Of a DNA stretch of 39,105 bases, positions 16,519-25,838 are shown in pieces; positions within the stretch are counted from its first letter, which is position 1, and every line of letters starts with the position of its first letter. The DNA is from Planctomycetota bacterium (lineage in GTDB: Bacteria > Planctomycetota > Planctomycetia > Planctomycetales > Planctomycetaceae). The notes under the pieces are model-generated. The model had not been told where the DNA came from and made no database searches. It saw only the letters and a list, made by a program, of their open reading frames with translations. Where the stretch lies: NCBI GenBank assembly GCA_003670925.1, contig QWQG01000027.1, positions 1 through 39,105 on the forward strand, written 5' to 3'. The position numbers and the translations under genes were made by a program.

Positions 16519-17951
16519 TCCGCCTCCTGTGAAGCGGGGTTTGGTACGGACTGAAGATTCTGGTGAGGTTCCTGTAATCCATTCAAGATTTGTTCTGACA
16601 CCAATGGCCAGACGCCGATCTTATGGTCGCGAAGCAAAGCCGTGACGGCTCCTAGTTTTGTCTCCACTTTCACCTGCTGGTCGCGTCGCGCTGGCATATG
16701 ACAATCGATGCATCGCGTTTCTTTTGTCGATCCTGAAATGTTGCTTTCGCCACAGGCTTCCTGCGTGTGGCACTTCAGGCATTTCCGAGAAAAATCTGCC
16801 AGTTGACCACGCTGATCCGCATGCGGATCGTGACAAGTAATACAAGTCAGATTCTCGCCCTTGATGTAACATTGACTTTTCATGAGTCGCGCCAGTTGAT
16901 TCGCGCTATGAGGATCTGCGTTGTTCGCGTCGTCCGCAGCTAGATCAAGCTCTAGGTAATGCGACAACGGTTCCCCTGGCAGATACGTAAAAGCAGGGGC
17001 GATGGGTTCGCCCGCAGAATGACACTGTGCGCAGAGTTCGTTCAAGCGATCTTGGGATAACGTGCTGGGATTCGTGATGCGATGTGCAACCGACGCACTA
17101 GGAAATTCACGATGGTATTCAACATGTTCCAGACCTGGACCGTGGCACCGGACACAGGTGACACCCAGAAGATAATGATGTCGATCAAAACGATTGACCG
17201 CATTCCGCGCCTCCGCAAACCATGTCGCATGACATTCGAGGCAGCGAACCGGGACCGGCCTTGAAAAATCTGCCGTTCCGTCATAATACATGCCGGGACT
17301 GTTGACCCATTGATCCAGTTCAGTCAAGTAACTGACATGCATCTGGTACAGCCGATCGCCTTCCCAGGAGAGATAGCTTTGACCATGGTTGCCGGAACCG
17401 AGCACAAGGTCAATGGACCGCCGATGGAGGTATGCACGGGAATTCTTTCTGATATTCAATTGCTGAAAGTACCCGTCTGCAGTGTGATCCATGGTGAACC
17501 AGAAATCGGGATCTGCAGTCTGCAACAAATTCCGAGGTGCCTGAAAACTGGCAAGAATCGTCTCGAGCGACGGTTCTGCCGACGTGCTGGCGTGGGCCGT
17601 TGTGATAAACGATGCATATTTTGATTCGTGACACTCACGACAGGCAGCCGCCGGCAAAAAACCTCGCGACTCAGGCAGAACCGTAGATTGATAGTGTGGT
17701 TCATCGTGAACCTCCGGAAGCAGAACCCAACCGGTTCCTGGGTAACCGCCTTCCAAAGCTAGGTCGCCCCAGTCTTCAGCACGAATGCGATGCGTGGAAG
17801 GCAATTCTGTCACGGGATGAAACGTGTCATCTACTCTGCCTGAAAAAAATTCCCAAAGCAGCATCGGGCCCAACACCACGCCGACGATGACTCCTATTGG
17901 CTTCAAGCATGAATTCCACTTAGATTTTTTTGGGGGCATTACCGACATCAA
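16515..17951 (-). CDS. Membrane-anchored multiheme (seven CXXCH) cytochrome c
   Basis: The 478-residue protein has an N-terminal anchor (CLKPIGVIVGVVLGPMLLW) and seven heme-binding CXXCH motifs. These are CRECH (104), CLECH (237), CVRCH (266), CAQCH (307), CITCH (370), CLKCH (391) and CIDCH (414). The run SQCYIKGENLTCITCHDPHA is typical of the large cytochrome family that in many bacteria carries a C-terminal TPR domain. Here the TPR part is a separate gene just upstream, overlapping by 4 bp (17948-17951). The stop in turn overlaps the CRTAC1 start by 4 bp. Heme attachment puts it outside the cytoplasm. An electron-transfer role is likely; donor and acceptor are unknown. No cytochrome maturation genes are in the window. 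Confidence 0.93.
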   Translation of the reverse strand: MMSVMPPKKSKWNSCLKPIGVIVGVVLGPMLLWEFFSGRVDDTFHPVTELPSTHRIRAEDWGDLALEGGYPGTGWVLLPEVHDEPHYQSTVLPESRGFLPAAACRECHESKYASFITTAHASTSAEPSLETILASFQAPRNLLQTADPDFWFTMDHTADGYFQQLNIRKNSRAYLHRRSIDLVLGSGNHGQSYLSWEGDRLYQMHVSYLTELDQWVNSPGMYYDGTADFSRPVPVRCLECHATWFAEARNAVNRFDRHHYLLGVTCVRCHGPGLEHVEYHREFPSASVAHRITNPSTLSQDRLNELCAQCHSAGEPIAPAFTYLPGEPLSHYLELDLAADDANNADPHSANQLARLMKSQCYIKGENLTCITCHDPHADQRGQLADFSRKCLKCHTQEACGESNISGSTKETRCIDCHMPARRDQQVKVETKLGAVTALLRDHKIGVWPLVSEQILNGLQEPHQNLQSVPNPASQEAE

Positions 17952-19252
17952 AACAATGCGATTGGCAACTGGTTCAGATCAGGCAACGCACTCCGCTTCC
18001 GGATGGCAGCCCCTAACCTGATCACAAAGGGATGGATGCTGGGATTCTGCATGAGCGGACTCAGTAAAATTTCGGCCTGATCCCAGTTCCCCTGCTCCGC
18101 CAAGCGGTAACAGCGTAACGCCTGTCCCCACATTGTGCCAGGCGATTCAAGCAGAACCTGATCGACCGAATGCTGCAGCTCGTCGCGTTTGCGAATGGAT
18201 TCCACTTTTGCGTTCCAACGACTGGCCAATTCCGTGTCACCAGCAATGGTGTACGCGCGTTGCAGCAGAAATGCCGATTCTCGTGAGATGTCAGGGGAAT
18301 CGGCAAGCGGCTTCAATAAATCGATCGCCTGCCGGAAGTCCAATTTCCGCATTGACAACTCTGCGAGTCCCTGCCGCGCCGCCTGTTGATGGGGGTCCAG
18401 TTCCAACGCCAGACGCCATTCTTTCTCCGCAGCATCCATCTTTCCCAGCCGCAACCATGCCAGACCGAGAATCGACCGCGCACCCGCAGTAGGATTGAGC
18501 TTAATGCTTTGACTCAATTTGTCAATCGCTGCAGCGGGTTCGCCTACGCTGAGCAGGGCTGCTCCATGTTGCAAAAAAAATTCATCAGAACTAATCTGGA
18601 GATTTGAAGCTTCGGGATTCAACTCGAGGAGTTTTTGCCATGAGTCACAGGCCTTTCGATTGTTGCCCCGTTCCTGCTGAAGCGTTCCAATTAACAATTG
18701 TCCGCGCGCCTCAAAACCACTGATCATCGCGAATCGATTCGCAGCATCGAGCGCTTCGTCATATCGCCCCAGCTTAGCCCGACAGGCACTCAGTTCATGT
18801 AACAGGTCTGGGTCGTCAGGGTTTTGCAAGACTAGGTATTCCGAAATTGGAAGAGCCTGCACCCATCTTTCCTGCATCAAATACGCTCTAGCACAGTCTC
18901 GCATGTCGGCTTCCGTCGCGGCTCCGACCTCATCGAACAATTGCGCGGCCTCCGCAGCGTGACCAAGACGAACGAGTGCTCTGGCTTTCAACGCTATCGC
19001 AGGGCCATGCTTCGAATGGTCCCGCAAGAAGAGGTTCGCCAATTCCAACGCCTGTGCATTCTGACTGTCCTCCAACAATCGCTCGACGGCACGGAGAGGT
19101 CGTTCTTCCCACCACACCATGCCCCATAAAACACCGCTGAGTGCTGCAGCCACCAAGAGGCCGACGAACAACCAACGCATCCCCTTCGGCCACTGTCGGC
19201 GTTTACGAGTTGCGGAGAAATTCACCAGATCACGTGCCCTAGGAGTAATCAC
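17948..19252 (-). CDS. Membrane-anchored TPR protein heading the cytochrome/CRTAC1 operon
   Basis: The start is GTG at 19250-19252 with AGGA 8 nt upstream. The 434-residue protein has a basic cytosolic tail, one membrane helix (MRWLFVGLLVAAALSGVLWG), and then about ten TPR-like helix pairs. Examples are SNLQISSDEFFLQHGAALLS and AARQGLAELSMRKLDFRQAI. The stop overlaps the cytochrome start in ATGA. The length and plan match the TPR protein at 9366-10670, so the two probably play the same scaffold role in two related modules. It lies 178 bp after the polysaccharide polymerase gene in the same direction. It may be read from a weak promoter in that gap, or by read-through. Confidence 0.87.
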   Translation of the reverse strand: MITPRARDLVNFSATRKRRQWPKGMRWLFVGLLVAAALSGVLWGMVWWEERPLRAVERLLEDSQNAQALELANLFLRDHSKHGPAIALKARALVRLGHAAEAAQLFDEVGAATEADMRDCARAYLMQERWVQALPISEYLVLQNPDDPDLLHELSACRAKLGRYDEALDAANRFAMISGFEARGQLLIGTLQQERGNNRKACDSWQKLLELNPEASNLQISSDEFFLQHGAALLSVGEPAAAIDKLSQSIKLNPTAGARSILGLAWLRLGKMDAAEKEWRLALELDPHQQAARQGLAELSMRKLDFRQAIDLLKPLADSPDISRESAFLLQRAYTIAGDTELASRWNAKVESIRKRDELQHSVDQVLLESPGTMWGQALRCYRLAEQGNWDQAEILLSPLMQNPSIHPFVIRLGAAIRKRSALPDLNQLPIALF

Positions 19253-19309
19253 TCACCGAATCCTATCAATCATCCTAGAATCCTAGGTTGCTGTCACTGT
19301 TTGGCCACA

Positions 19310-19338
19310 AAAATACCACGAAGTCATCCATGTCGCAA
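19310..19338 (-). promoter_or_regulatory. Weak promoter candidate for the TPR/cytochrome/CRTAC1 operon
   Basis: On the minus strand TTGCGA (19333-19338), a 17-nt spacer and TATTTT (19310-19315) match consensus at 4 of 6 positions each. An inverted pair CCTAG/CTAGG lies just downstream, near 19274-19287. It is the best candidate in a 178-bp gap but remains weak. Confidence 0.28.
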
Positions 19339-19430
19339 CGAATTTGTGGGAACCACACCCATGGGGGGGGACTGCTGATTGATTGGACGCGCGCTTCATC
19401 GGTGCAATGTGACAGGAATGCACCATTGAA

Positions 19431-22307
19431 TTACGGGCGTTCCGTCTTCTGTTCCATATGCGACGCAGGATGCACGCGAGTGCGTTTTTGGTGGGCGAGG
19501 CGGCGACTTTTTAGGAGGAGTTCTTCGACATTCGCGTCTCCCGAATCCTGTTCATAGCACCATTGCAGCATTTCACCGGCTTCTGCGTAACGTTCCTGAT
19601 TAAGCAAAAATACGCCTAGAGCACGATGCGGCCAGTAAGCAGTTTCGTCGCAGGTCAGGGCAAGGCGGAGCATGTTTTCAGACTGCTCATGAAGTCCAAA
19701 TGCATGAGCAGCCTTATGACCATCCATCAGCAGACTCACGCGTTGACTGGTCTCCTGCAACGGATCTGACGGCACGGACGCAGTTTCAGATCCTGCTGTC
19801 GTTGCGGGTCGCGTGACTTCCTCAATCACGTAAAGTAGTTTCTCGATGTCCGATTTTCGACCGCGTTCGCGAAACGCCGCCAACACCTCATCAAGTTCAT
19901 CAAGAGACGGCTTAAAGGTGGTGATCACAAAATCTGCCGGCAACTGTTGGGAGATATTCAGACAGACCTGACGCCGATACTCGGGACTGGAATGAAACAC
20001 GAACTGCCATTGTTCCAACGCGGCATCGACTTTGCCTTCGGTGAGCAGACAGTCACCAATAAAGTAACGCACATACGGGTCATTACCACCAGCCAGCATC
20101 GTCTGATTGATCATTGACTGTCGTCCGGGATCCCGCACGTCTCTCAGAAAACTCGTGTGCAGCAGAATCATGTAGGCTTCTCCCTTCACCGGACACAGGG
20201 CCAGCGCGCGGCGCGCCATCTGATCGGACAGCATGAGCAGCTTGATATTTCGACCGAAGGCTTTCTTCAACCAGACGTGCATTTCCCCGGTAGACTTGAA
20301 GTTGGAAAGCGCGGCGTCGCGGATCTGAACTTCGCTGAGCGGATTGTCACTGAGTCGCTGCCTGAGCTGAAACATTTTCAGACTCAGCAATGACAGTTCA
20401 TGCAGAGCATCAAGATGCTTCGGATTCGCTTTAATGCCTTTCAAGAGAAGATTGATGCGTACCGACAGTCCCTGAAGTTCATCGTCGTCAACCGCGATTT
20501 TTTCAGGATCGTGGTAGCTTGCGACGTCGGACGATGGTGACTTTGCGGCGGCAAGTTCAGCTGTCCCCGTGTTTGTTTCTTCATCGTTCAGTTCAGAAAT
20601 TTCCGCCGCCGATTTGCGACTGGATTCCAAATCATGGGACGTATTTTTGTACTGATTCCACCAGCGTTCACCCGCCACACGTCGCTCAAGGTCCGGTTGC
20701 ACCCGACACAACAACAGCAAGCATCCAACACCTGCGATCAACCATCCGAGGCGTGGAAAAGGCATTCCCAACGTCGGGCGAAACCCACTGCAAAGACGCA
20801 GACCCGTGACACCCAACACGATCGTCGTCACTACAATCGCAGGCACATACCAGATAAAATCGACGGTGGCATGAAACAGTCCTGCCACGAGCCCCGCCAT
20901 TACAGCGGCCAACGCGGCGACTCGTTCAGTTTCGGTACGCTTTAGAATATGCCACAGGATTCGCCCGACGGCATACAGCATTCCCAAGGCGACGAGGGCC
21001 AGTCCCGCCAGACCAGTTTCGGTCGCCAGATGCATATAGGAACTCTCGGCGTGCGAGAAGATGATTCCGCGAAAACCGGCTAAGTCCCGCATATACACCG
21101 GGTACACGTAGCGATGACTGCCGACCCCGCAACCCAGCAGCGGGAATTCCTTAACGGCTTCTACATCGGCTGTCCAGATAGAGCGACGCGCATTCCCCCC
21201 ATCGAGCCTGTCTGCATCGGCTGAAGCCAGTTGATCGATACGGTCTTCAATTTTCCCCTGCCCTAGAAACATGATCGCGGCCAAAGCGATTCCGCCAATG
21301 CCCATAATCGCGACGGCCAAGGATGCTCCGAGGCGTCCACTTTTCCAAAGGCCCGCCAGACACACGGTGCTCGCCAAAGCTGCAGCCACCATGCCTCCGC
21401 GCGAGAGCGTTAACATGATGCAGACGACGACGCCACTCACCGCACAGGCCATAAGCAGCAGCTTCATATTGACAAGGCTGTCGAAGCGTGAATGATTCGC
21501 CTTCGCCGGCCCAAGCCCTTTGTGCTCACGGATTTCGCTGTTGCAGTCTCGAGGCTGTGCCAGCATCCACCAAGTCAACGGCCCGATCGAAAGTGCCAGA
21601 AACTGAGCGAAATGGTTACGATTGGTGAACGCACCCTTCAAAATTTCATGAGTGCCAGTATACGGCTGGCGATAAAACCAGAAGAAAAGATCATTGGACG
21701 TCGCCAGTTGCATGACGGCAAACACAGCCATCAGAATGCCCGAGATTCCAACAAGTTTTAGCATTCGATGGCAATCTGCTTCAGTCGCCAAGCGTTGAGC
21801 CACGACGACCGCAATCACACCATAGGCCAGCAACATCAAAAAAGCATGTTGAGTTTCTGTGGGCAGTAGGCTGGTCGTCTTCCAAGCATCCGGGACGGCG
21901 TGTCCATCCGACGCCAGTTGCGTCGCTGCCCATTCGGGAAGCAACCGTCCATACTCGGGTGAGATCTTCGCAAGCACTGCCGGAGCAAATGGCACAGTCT
22001 GAAACCAGACCAGCAGCAAACCAGCGATAATCAAGGGTTCGATCGCCAGTAAAACAAGACGACCACCCGTGCGAATTTTATGCAGACTCCAGACGCAACC
22101 CAACGCCAGTGCCAAGGAGATCAGAATTCGATGTCCCCACGCCTCGCGACCACCCATGATAAATGGAAAAACCACGATTAATGCCACGAGGATGGCATCC
22201 GTCACCAGCAGTAGTTTCGGTCTCTGCAGAAACGTGAGCCCCTGCCCTGCATTGAAGCGGACCAGTTTTGGAATGTGCGATGCTTGGCGTGGTTGTCGGG
22301 AAGCCAT
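19431..22307 (-). CDS. O-antigen ligase/polymerase (Wzy-like) membrane protein with C-terminal TPR region
   Basis: The 958-residue protein has about a dozen membrane helices over residues 30-510. The O-antigen ligase (Wzy_C) signature lies in the middle: LTLSRGGMVAAALAST, then GCGVGSHRYVYPVY and FSHAESSYMHLATETGLAG, the large periplasmic loop with conserved His and Arg. Residues about 600-950 form a soluble TPR-like region (DAALEQWQFVFHSSPEYR; YAEAGEMLQWCYEQDSGDAN). Family members polymerise lipid-linked oligosaccharide repeats or ligate glycans to an acceptor. Placed 15 bp after the Wzc-like kinase gene, it is most likely the polymerase of an exopolysaccharide pathway. The TPR tail may tether it to the export machinery. 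Confidence 0.9.
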   Translation of the reverse strand: MASRQPRQASHIPKLVRFNAGQGLTFLQRPKLLLVTDAILVALIVVFPFIMGGREAWGHRILISLALALGCVWSLHKIRTGGRLVLLAIEPLIIAGLLLVWFQTVPFAPAVLAKISPEYGRLLPEWAATQLASDGHAVPDAWKTTSLLPTETQHAFLMLLAYGVIAVVVAQRLATEADCHRMLKLVGISGILMAVFAVMQLATSNDLFFWFYRQPYTGTHEILKGAFTNRNHFAQFLALSIGPLTWWMLAQPRDCNSEIREHKGLGPAKANHSRFDSLVNMKLLLMACAVSGVVVCIMLTLSRGGMVAAALASTVCLAGLWKSGRLGASLAVAIMGIGGIALAAIMFLGQGKIEDRIDQLASADADRLDGGNARRSIWTADVEAVKEFPLLGCGVGSHRYVYPVYMRDLAGFRGIIFSHAESSYMHLATETGLAGLALVALGMLYAVGRILWHILKRTETERVAALAAVMAGLVAGLFHATVDFIWYVPAIVVTTIVLGVTGLRLCSGFRPTLGMPFPRLGWLIAGVGCLLLLCRVQPDLERRVAGERWWNQYKNTSHDLESSRKSAAEISELNDEETNTGTAELAAAKSPSSDVASYHDPEKIAVDDDELQGLSVRINLLLKGIKANPKHLDALHELSLLSLKMFQLRQRLSDNPLSEVQIRDAALSNFKSTGEMHVWLKKAFGRNIKLLMLSDQMARRALALCPVKGEAYMILLHTSFLRDVRDPGRQSMINQTMLAGGNDPYVRYFIGDCLLTEGKVDAALEQWQFVFHSSPEYRRQVCLNISQQLPADFVITTFKPSLDELDEVLAAFRERGRKSDIEKLLYVIEEVTRPATTAGSETASVPSDPLQETSQRVSLLMDGHKAAHAFGLHEQSENMLRLALTCDETAYWPHRALGVFLLNQERYAEAGEMLQWCYEQDSGDANVEELLLKSRRLAHQKRTRVHPASHMEQKTERP

Positions 22308-22322
22308 AGAGAACTCACACGG

Positions 22323-24653
22323 CTACGCCGCGCGATTCCTTTCCCGCAGATCCGCCTCACGACTTTTCCCGGAAGCCAGAGCCGACAGACCGCTGGCAAC
22401 GTCGCGTTCCGGTTGTTCCTCATGTTCGTTTTCATGGCCATAACCATAACCATAACCATAACCATAACCATAACCATAACCATCAGTGTCGGTTGTTGTC
22501 AGATGGTTGATCACAACACCTAACAGCGTACACCCCAGAGTCTGCAACGTCTCCGTCGCCCGAATCACCATGCGGCGGCGGTCTTTGTCAGGCCGCACGA
22601 CAAGAATCACGGCATCGACCAGCCGACCGACGATCGCCGGATCACTCACGGCGAGGACCGGCGGAGCATCCACAATAATCTGATCGTACTTGGTTTCTGC
22701 CCACGCCAGCATGTTCGAAAATCTCTCAGACGAGAGTAATTCTGCCGGATTTACAGGACGCGGTCCGCAGGAGATCACGTCCAAACCCTTGACGTCCGAT
22801 TTACGCAGGTTGCGTTCGATGGACACTTCCAGCTCATCACTATCACGTAGAATTTTTGACAATCCCGTGTCGTCGCGGAGGCCAAGCAATGTCGAGAGTC
22901 CCGGACGCCGCATGTCTGCATCAATAATCAATGTGCGTTTCCCGGACTGCGCGAAAGCGACTGCCAGATTCGACGAAACGGTCGTCTTGCCGTCGCCCGG
23001 TTCGGTACTCGTACAGACCAAACGGTTCGTCTCCTGCGGCGAAAATTCGATGCTCGTTCGCAGGGCTCGAAACGCTTCGACTTCCTTCGAGTGCGGTTTC
23101 GAATGGCACATGACAGCTGCAAACCCTTCCCCCTGCAACTCTTCCATCCGAGGGATCATCGACAAGACTTGTGTATCAAGCTGCAGCTTGAGTTCTTCCG
23201 GAGTGCGGAAGCGATCATCCATGATGTCGAGAACCCAAATGATGCCAAGTCCAGCAATGGATCCGAGCATCAGCGACAGGATTCCAGTAATTGCAAGACG
23301 CGGGTTCACAGGGCGAGTTGAAAGGGTCGGCTTCCTCGGAATACTCGTTATCACCATCTTGTCCTTATTAATCCCAATCCCATCGACCTGATTCTGATAC
23401 TCTTGGATACGTTCACTTAGACGCAGATTTTCGCGTTCATTTCTGGCAAGGTCCGCGAGTATCTGGCCCAATCGCTGCGCCTTATTTTTCTCAGTGTCAA
23501 GCTGGGCGCGGATGGCATCTTCATTTTGCTGATTCGATTCCATCTGCTGCCGAAGATACTGGATCATGCGTGGCGCGAGCTCAGTTTCGGCCAGCCGCTT
23601 CATTTCCTGCTGTTGTTGTCGAGGATACTCCTCCAGATATTTTTTCTTAAGCTGAATATTCTCTGTGAGCGCTTTAATTTTTGAGTGATTTTCACCATAC
23701 CGGGTGCGGGCATCACTGAGTTGGCTCTCCAGATCCAACAGCTCCTGATTGATTCGCTGAATTAGAAACGCATCCTGAGATCCTAGACCCATGGACTGTT
23801 CGATTAACTGACGTCCAGCAGTGTCAAGCGTCTTATTAGCAAACTGTAGAATGTCTTCACGACTCGCAATTGCCCGCTGCAGACCATCAAACTGGGTGCG
23901 CGACTGCTCAGAGATCCGGCGCGCGGCAGAATAGTCGATGTTCAACAGTCGGATGGTTTCTGAGACGATGCTCAGGCCGGAATTTTTGTCCCCAGTTTCA
24001 ACAAGTTCCGGGGCCGAATTTCGCAGCCGCAAACGTTCGGCTTCTGCCAAAGTTAGCCGCTCGTTATCGTCCTTCAATTGCTGTTTCAGTTTTCGAATGC
24101 TCTCTTCCGACGATCCGTTGTGAGTGTCATCCAGAAACTCTACGTAAGCAGCCAACATCGACCTCAGAACGGCCTGTGCGGCTTTAGGATCTTTAGACTT
24201 GTAACTGAGATCCAGCACAGTGGTGCTGAACGCACAGGAAACCGAAAGGTTGTCCTTGATGGTCCGGACCCATTGGCCTTCCGGATAGCCAACCAGATCG
24301 ACTCGGGCGTTTTTCGGGAGCGTCTTGAGTGCACGGACGATGACTTCGTCACGCGACATCAGCTCGATGAAAGTCGGCATGTCGCTGTTGGCACTGCTGC
24401 CGCTATTCGGCGTTTCTTCCGTGACGTTTCCACCCTTGCGCACAATGTACAGCGATGCATTGGACTGATAGATTCGCTGCGCCGTGATGAAGTACGTCGC
24501 CCCAGCGATGCTGGAGATCACGAGTGTGGCCACGAGAATTCCGCTGCGCAGCCGCACGGTGCGTAAAAAACGGAACATCAGATGCAATGTTGATGCGGCG
24601 GTATTCTGCCCCTGCTCCTGCATTCCAAGAATTTGATTTTCTGGCCCCGACAT
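22323..24653 (-). CDS. Wzc-like polysaccharide co-polymerase and tyrosine autokinase with a (Gly-Tyr)7 tail
   Basis: The start is taken at ATG 24651-24653 (MSGPENQILGMQEQ), which has GGGAGG 9 nt upstream; the frame opens 9 codons earlier at a TTG. The 776-residue protein has a Wzz-type N-terminus with a first helix (SGILVATLVISSIAGATYFI). A long coiled coil spans about residues 180-400, and a second helix (LAITGILSLMLGSIAGLGII) lies near 460. The BY-kinase domain has Walker A EPGDGKTT (about 550), Walker A' TLIIDADMRRP and Walker B QIIVDAPP. The tail has seven consecutive Gly-Tyr pairs (about 725-738), then HENEHEEQPERD. BY-kinases autophosphorylate on a C-terminal tyrosine cluster to control polymer length and export. 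Confidence 0.93.
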   Translation of the reverse strand: MSGPENQILGMQEQGQNTAASTLHLMFRFLRTVRLRSGILVATLVISSIAGATYFITAQRIYQSNASLYIVRKGGNVTEETPNSGSSANSDMPTFIELMSRDEVIVRALKTLPKNARVDLVGYPEGQWVRTIKDNLSVSCAFSTTVLDLSYKSKDPKAAQAVLRSMLAAYVEFLDDTHNGSSEESIRKLKQQLKDDNERLTLAEAERLRLRNSAPELVETGDKNSGLSIVSETIRLLNIDYSAARRISEQSRTQFDGLQRAIASREDILQFANKTLDTAGRQLIEQSMGLGSQDAFLIQRINQELLDLESQLSDARTRYGENHSKIKALTENIQLKKKYLEEYPRQQQQEMKRLAETELAPRMIQYLRQQMESNQQNEDAIRAQLDTEKNKAQRLGQILADLARNERENLRLSERIQEYQNQVDGIGINKDKMVITSIPRKPTLSTRPVNPRLAITGILSLMLGSIAGLGIIWVLDIMDDRFRTPEELKLQLDTQVLSMIPRMEELQGEGFAAVMCHSKPHSKEVEAFRALRTSIEFSPQETNRLVCTSTEPGDGKTTVSSNLAVAFAQSGKRTLIIDADMRRPGLSTLLGLRDDTGLSKILRDSDELEVSIERNLRKSDVKGLDVISCGPRPVNPAELLSSERFSNMLAWAETKYDQIIVDAPPVLAVSDPAIVGRLVDAVILVVRPDKDRRRMVIRATETLQTLGCTLLGVVINHLTTTDTDGYGYGYGYGYGYGYGHENEHEEQPERDVASGLSALASGKSREADLRERNRAA
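22439..22483 (-). repeat. Hexanucleotide microsatellite encoding the kinase tyrosine cluster
   Basis: Seven perfect tandem copies of CATAAC (22439-22480) are followed by CAT. On the coding strand this is GGT TAT repeated seven times, giving (Gly-Tyr)7. Codon choice is identical in every unit, so the array is a true DNA microsatellite and not only a protein repeat. Gain or loss of one unit changes the tyrosine count by one and keeps the frame. Confidence 0.97.
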
Positions 24654-24707
24654 TTCCTCCGGCCTCCCTGCCGTTTTCAACTGATCAGACGAGGATAATT
24701 TCCTGCA

Positions 24708-25838
24708 TTAGAAAAGCCTAGTTGAACCATTGATGCCAAATCGAATGATGTTCAAGGCTTCCATCACGACAGTGGCTGGCGTGTGGGCCACTTTAACAAC
24801 ATCACCCGGACCTAGCAGGACATTGGAATCGGTGCTGTGTGTTGCCGTCCGGTAGCTGACTTCAATCACCGTCGGATTCTGCCCGGGAACCGGCTTGCGT
24901 TTGACATAGATCTTGTTTGCCAGCTGATTCGAAATGCCGCCCGCAAGGGCAATCGCATCGAGGAGATATAGATCCTCACCAACTGGGATATTATAACGAT
25001 TCGGGAGCTTCACCAGACCTTGGACATTAATCATTTCAGGGTCACGTTTCTCAACCATAATCACGCCGCCATCAGCCACGTTGTAGTGACCATCGCCAGA
25101 TTTGGCAGCGGAGATTAAGTCAATCGAATAGGATTCCATGCCACCATTACTCGTAACTGGATCATTCGCTGTGCTACTCACGTTGGAATACGGCGTTGTC
25201 GGATCACCAGCAATCGCCGGACGTTCGCCGCGCGTCCGAGTGATCGGATTACGGACTTCAATTTTTTCGCCAGCGTCTTCGGCCAATCCTTGAGCAGCTG
25301 CAAGAGCGGAGACAATGTCGCTGGAATTCGGCGGTAGTTTGTAGGTTCCCGGTAATTTCACGGCCCCCATGACACGCACGATGTTCATTCGGCGATCCGT
25401 AATGCGGACCGTTACGGACGGGCTGTTAATATACAATCCCTTACTGATGGCTGCCGCGCGAATCAATGATTCCGCTCCAGATGGTTCAATGCCAACAATG
25501 TTGACTGAACCAATTTCCGGGAGACTGATCGTACCGTCGTCCGACACGCGAGCCCCCATGGTCGCCTGATCTTCTTCGCTCAATCCAGCTGCGATCTTCA
25601 CTTCCACAACATCACCGGTATTGATTGTGTCACTGTCACCGGCATCGCCAGCCAGACGCGTCAAATCCACCGCGTGCGTTTTAGGTCGCTCAACCAAACG
25701 CATCTCCGCCGGCAATTTCTTGCCGAAGAATGACTGCTCCGCGTAATAGTGATTCGCCCCATGACACCCCGTCAACATCAGGCAGATGGTCGCCCACAGG
25801 CCCACCACCTGTCCCCCATAAAAATAACTCGCCGTCAT
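24708..25838 (-). CDS. Polysaccharide export outer-membrane lipoprotein (Wza/BexD-like)
   Basis: The frame is open from 25928. I prefer the ATG at 25836-25838 because a type II signal peptide follows at once, with hydrophobic core VVGLWATICLMLTGC and lipobox LMLTGC; this gives 376 residues. The Poly_export domain is at about 60-160 (INTGDVVEVKIAAGL, then DDGTISLPEIGSVNIVGI). SLBB-type segments follow (VMGAVKLPGTYKLPPN; VQGLVKLPNRYNIPVGEDLY). Wza-type proteins form the outer-membrane channel for exopolysaccharide together with a Wzc co-polymerase. The Wzc-like gene follows 54 bp downstream. It is the first gene of the cassette. No glycosyltransferase or Wzx flippase is in the window. Confidence 0.92.
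   Translation of the reverse strand: MTASYFYGGQVVGLWATICLMLTGCHGANHYYAEQSFFGKKLPAEMRLVERPKTHAVDLTRLAGDAGDSDTINTGDVVEVKIAAGLSEEDQATMGARVSDDGTISLPEIGSVNIVGIEPSGAESLIRAAAISKGLYINSPSVTVRITDRRMNIVRVMGAVKLPGTYKLPPNSSDIVSALAAAQGLAEDAGEKIEVRNPITRTRGERPAIAGDPTTPYSNVSSTANDPVTSNGGMESYSIDLISAAKSGDGHYNVADGGVIMVEKRDPEMINVQGLVKLPNRYNIPVGEDLYLLDAIALAGGISNQLANKIYVKRKPVPGQNPTVIEVSYRTATHSTDSNVLLGPGDVVKVAHTPATVVMEALNIIRFGINGSTRLF

Noticed and set aside
22439-22483. Short tandem array considered as a CRISPR or origin iteron
   Set aside because: Units are contiguous 6-mers without spacers and lie inside a coding sequence.
22202-22523. Frames with Met-Val or Ile-Thr repeats over the microsatellite
   Set aside because: These are other-frame readings of the GGTTAT array; the kinase frame is clearly the coding one.
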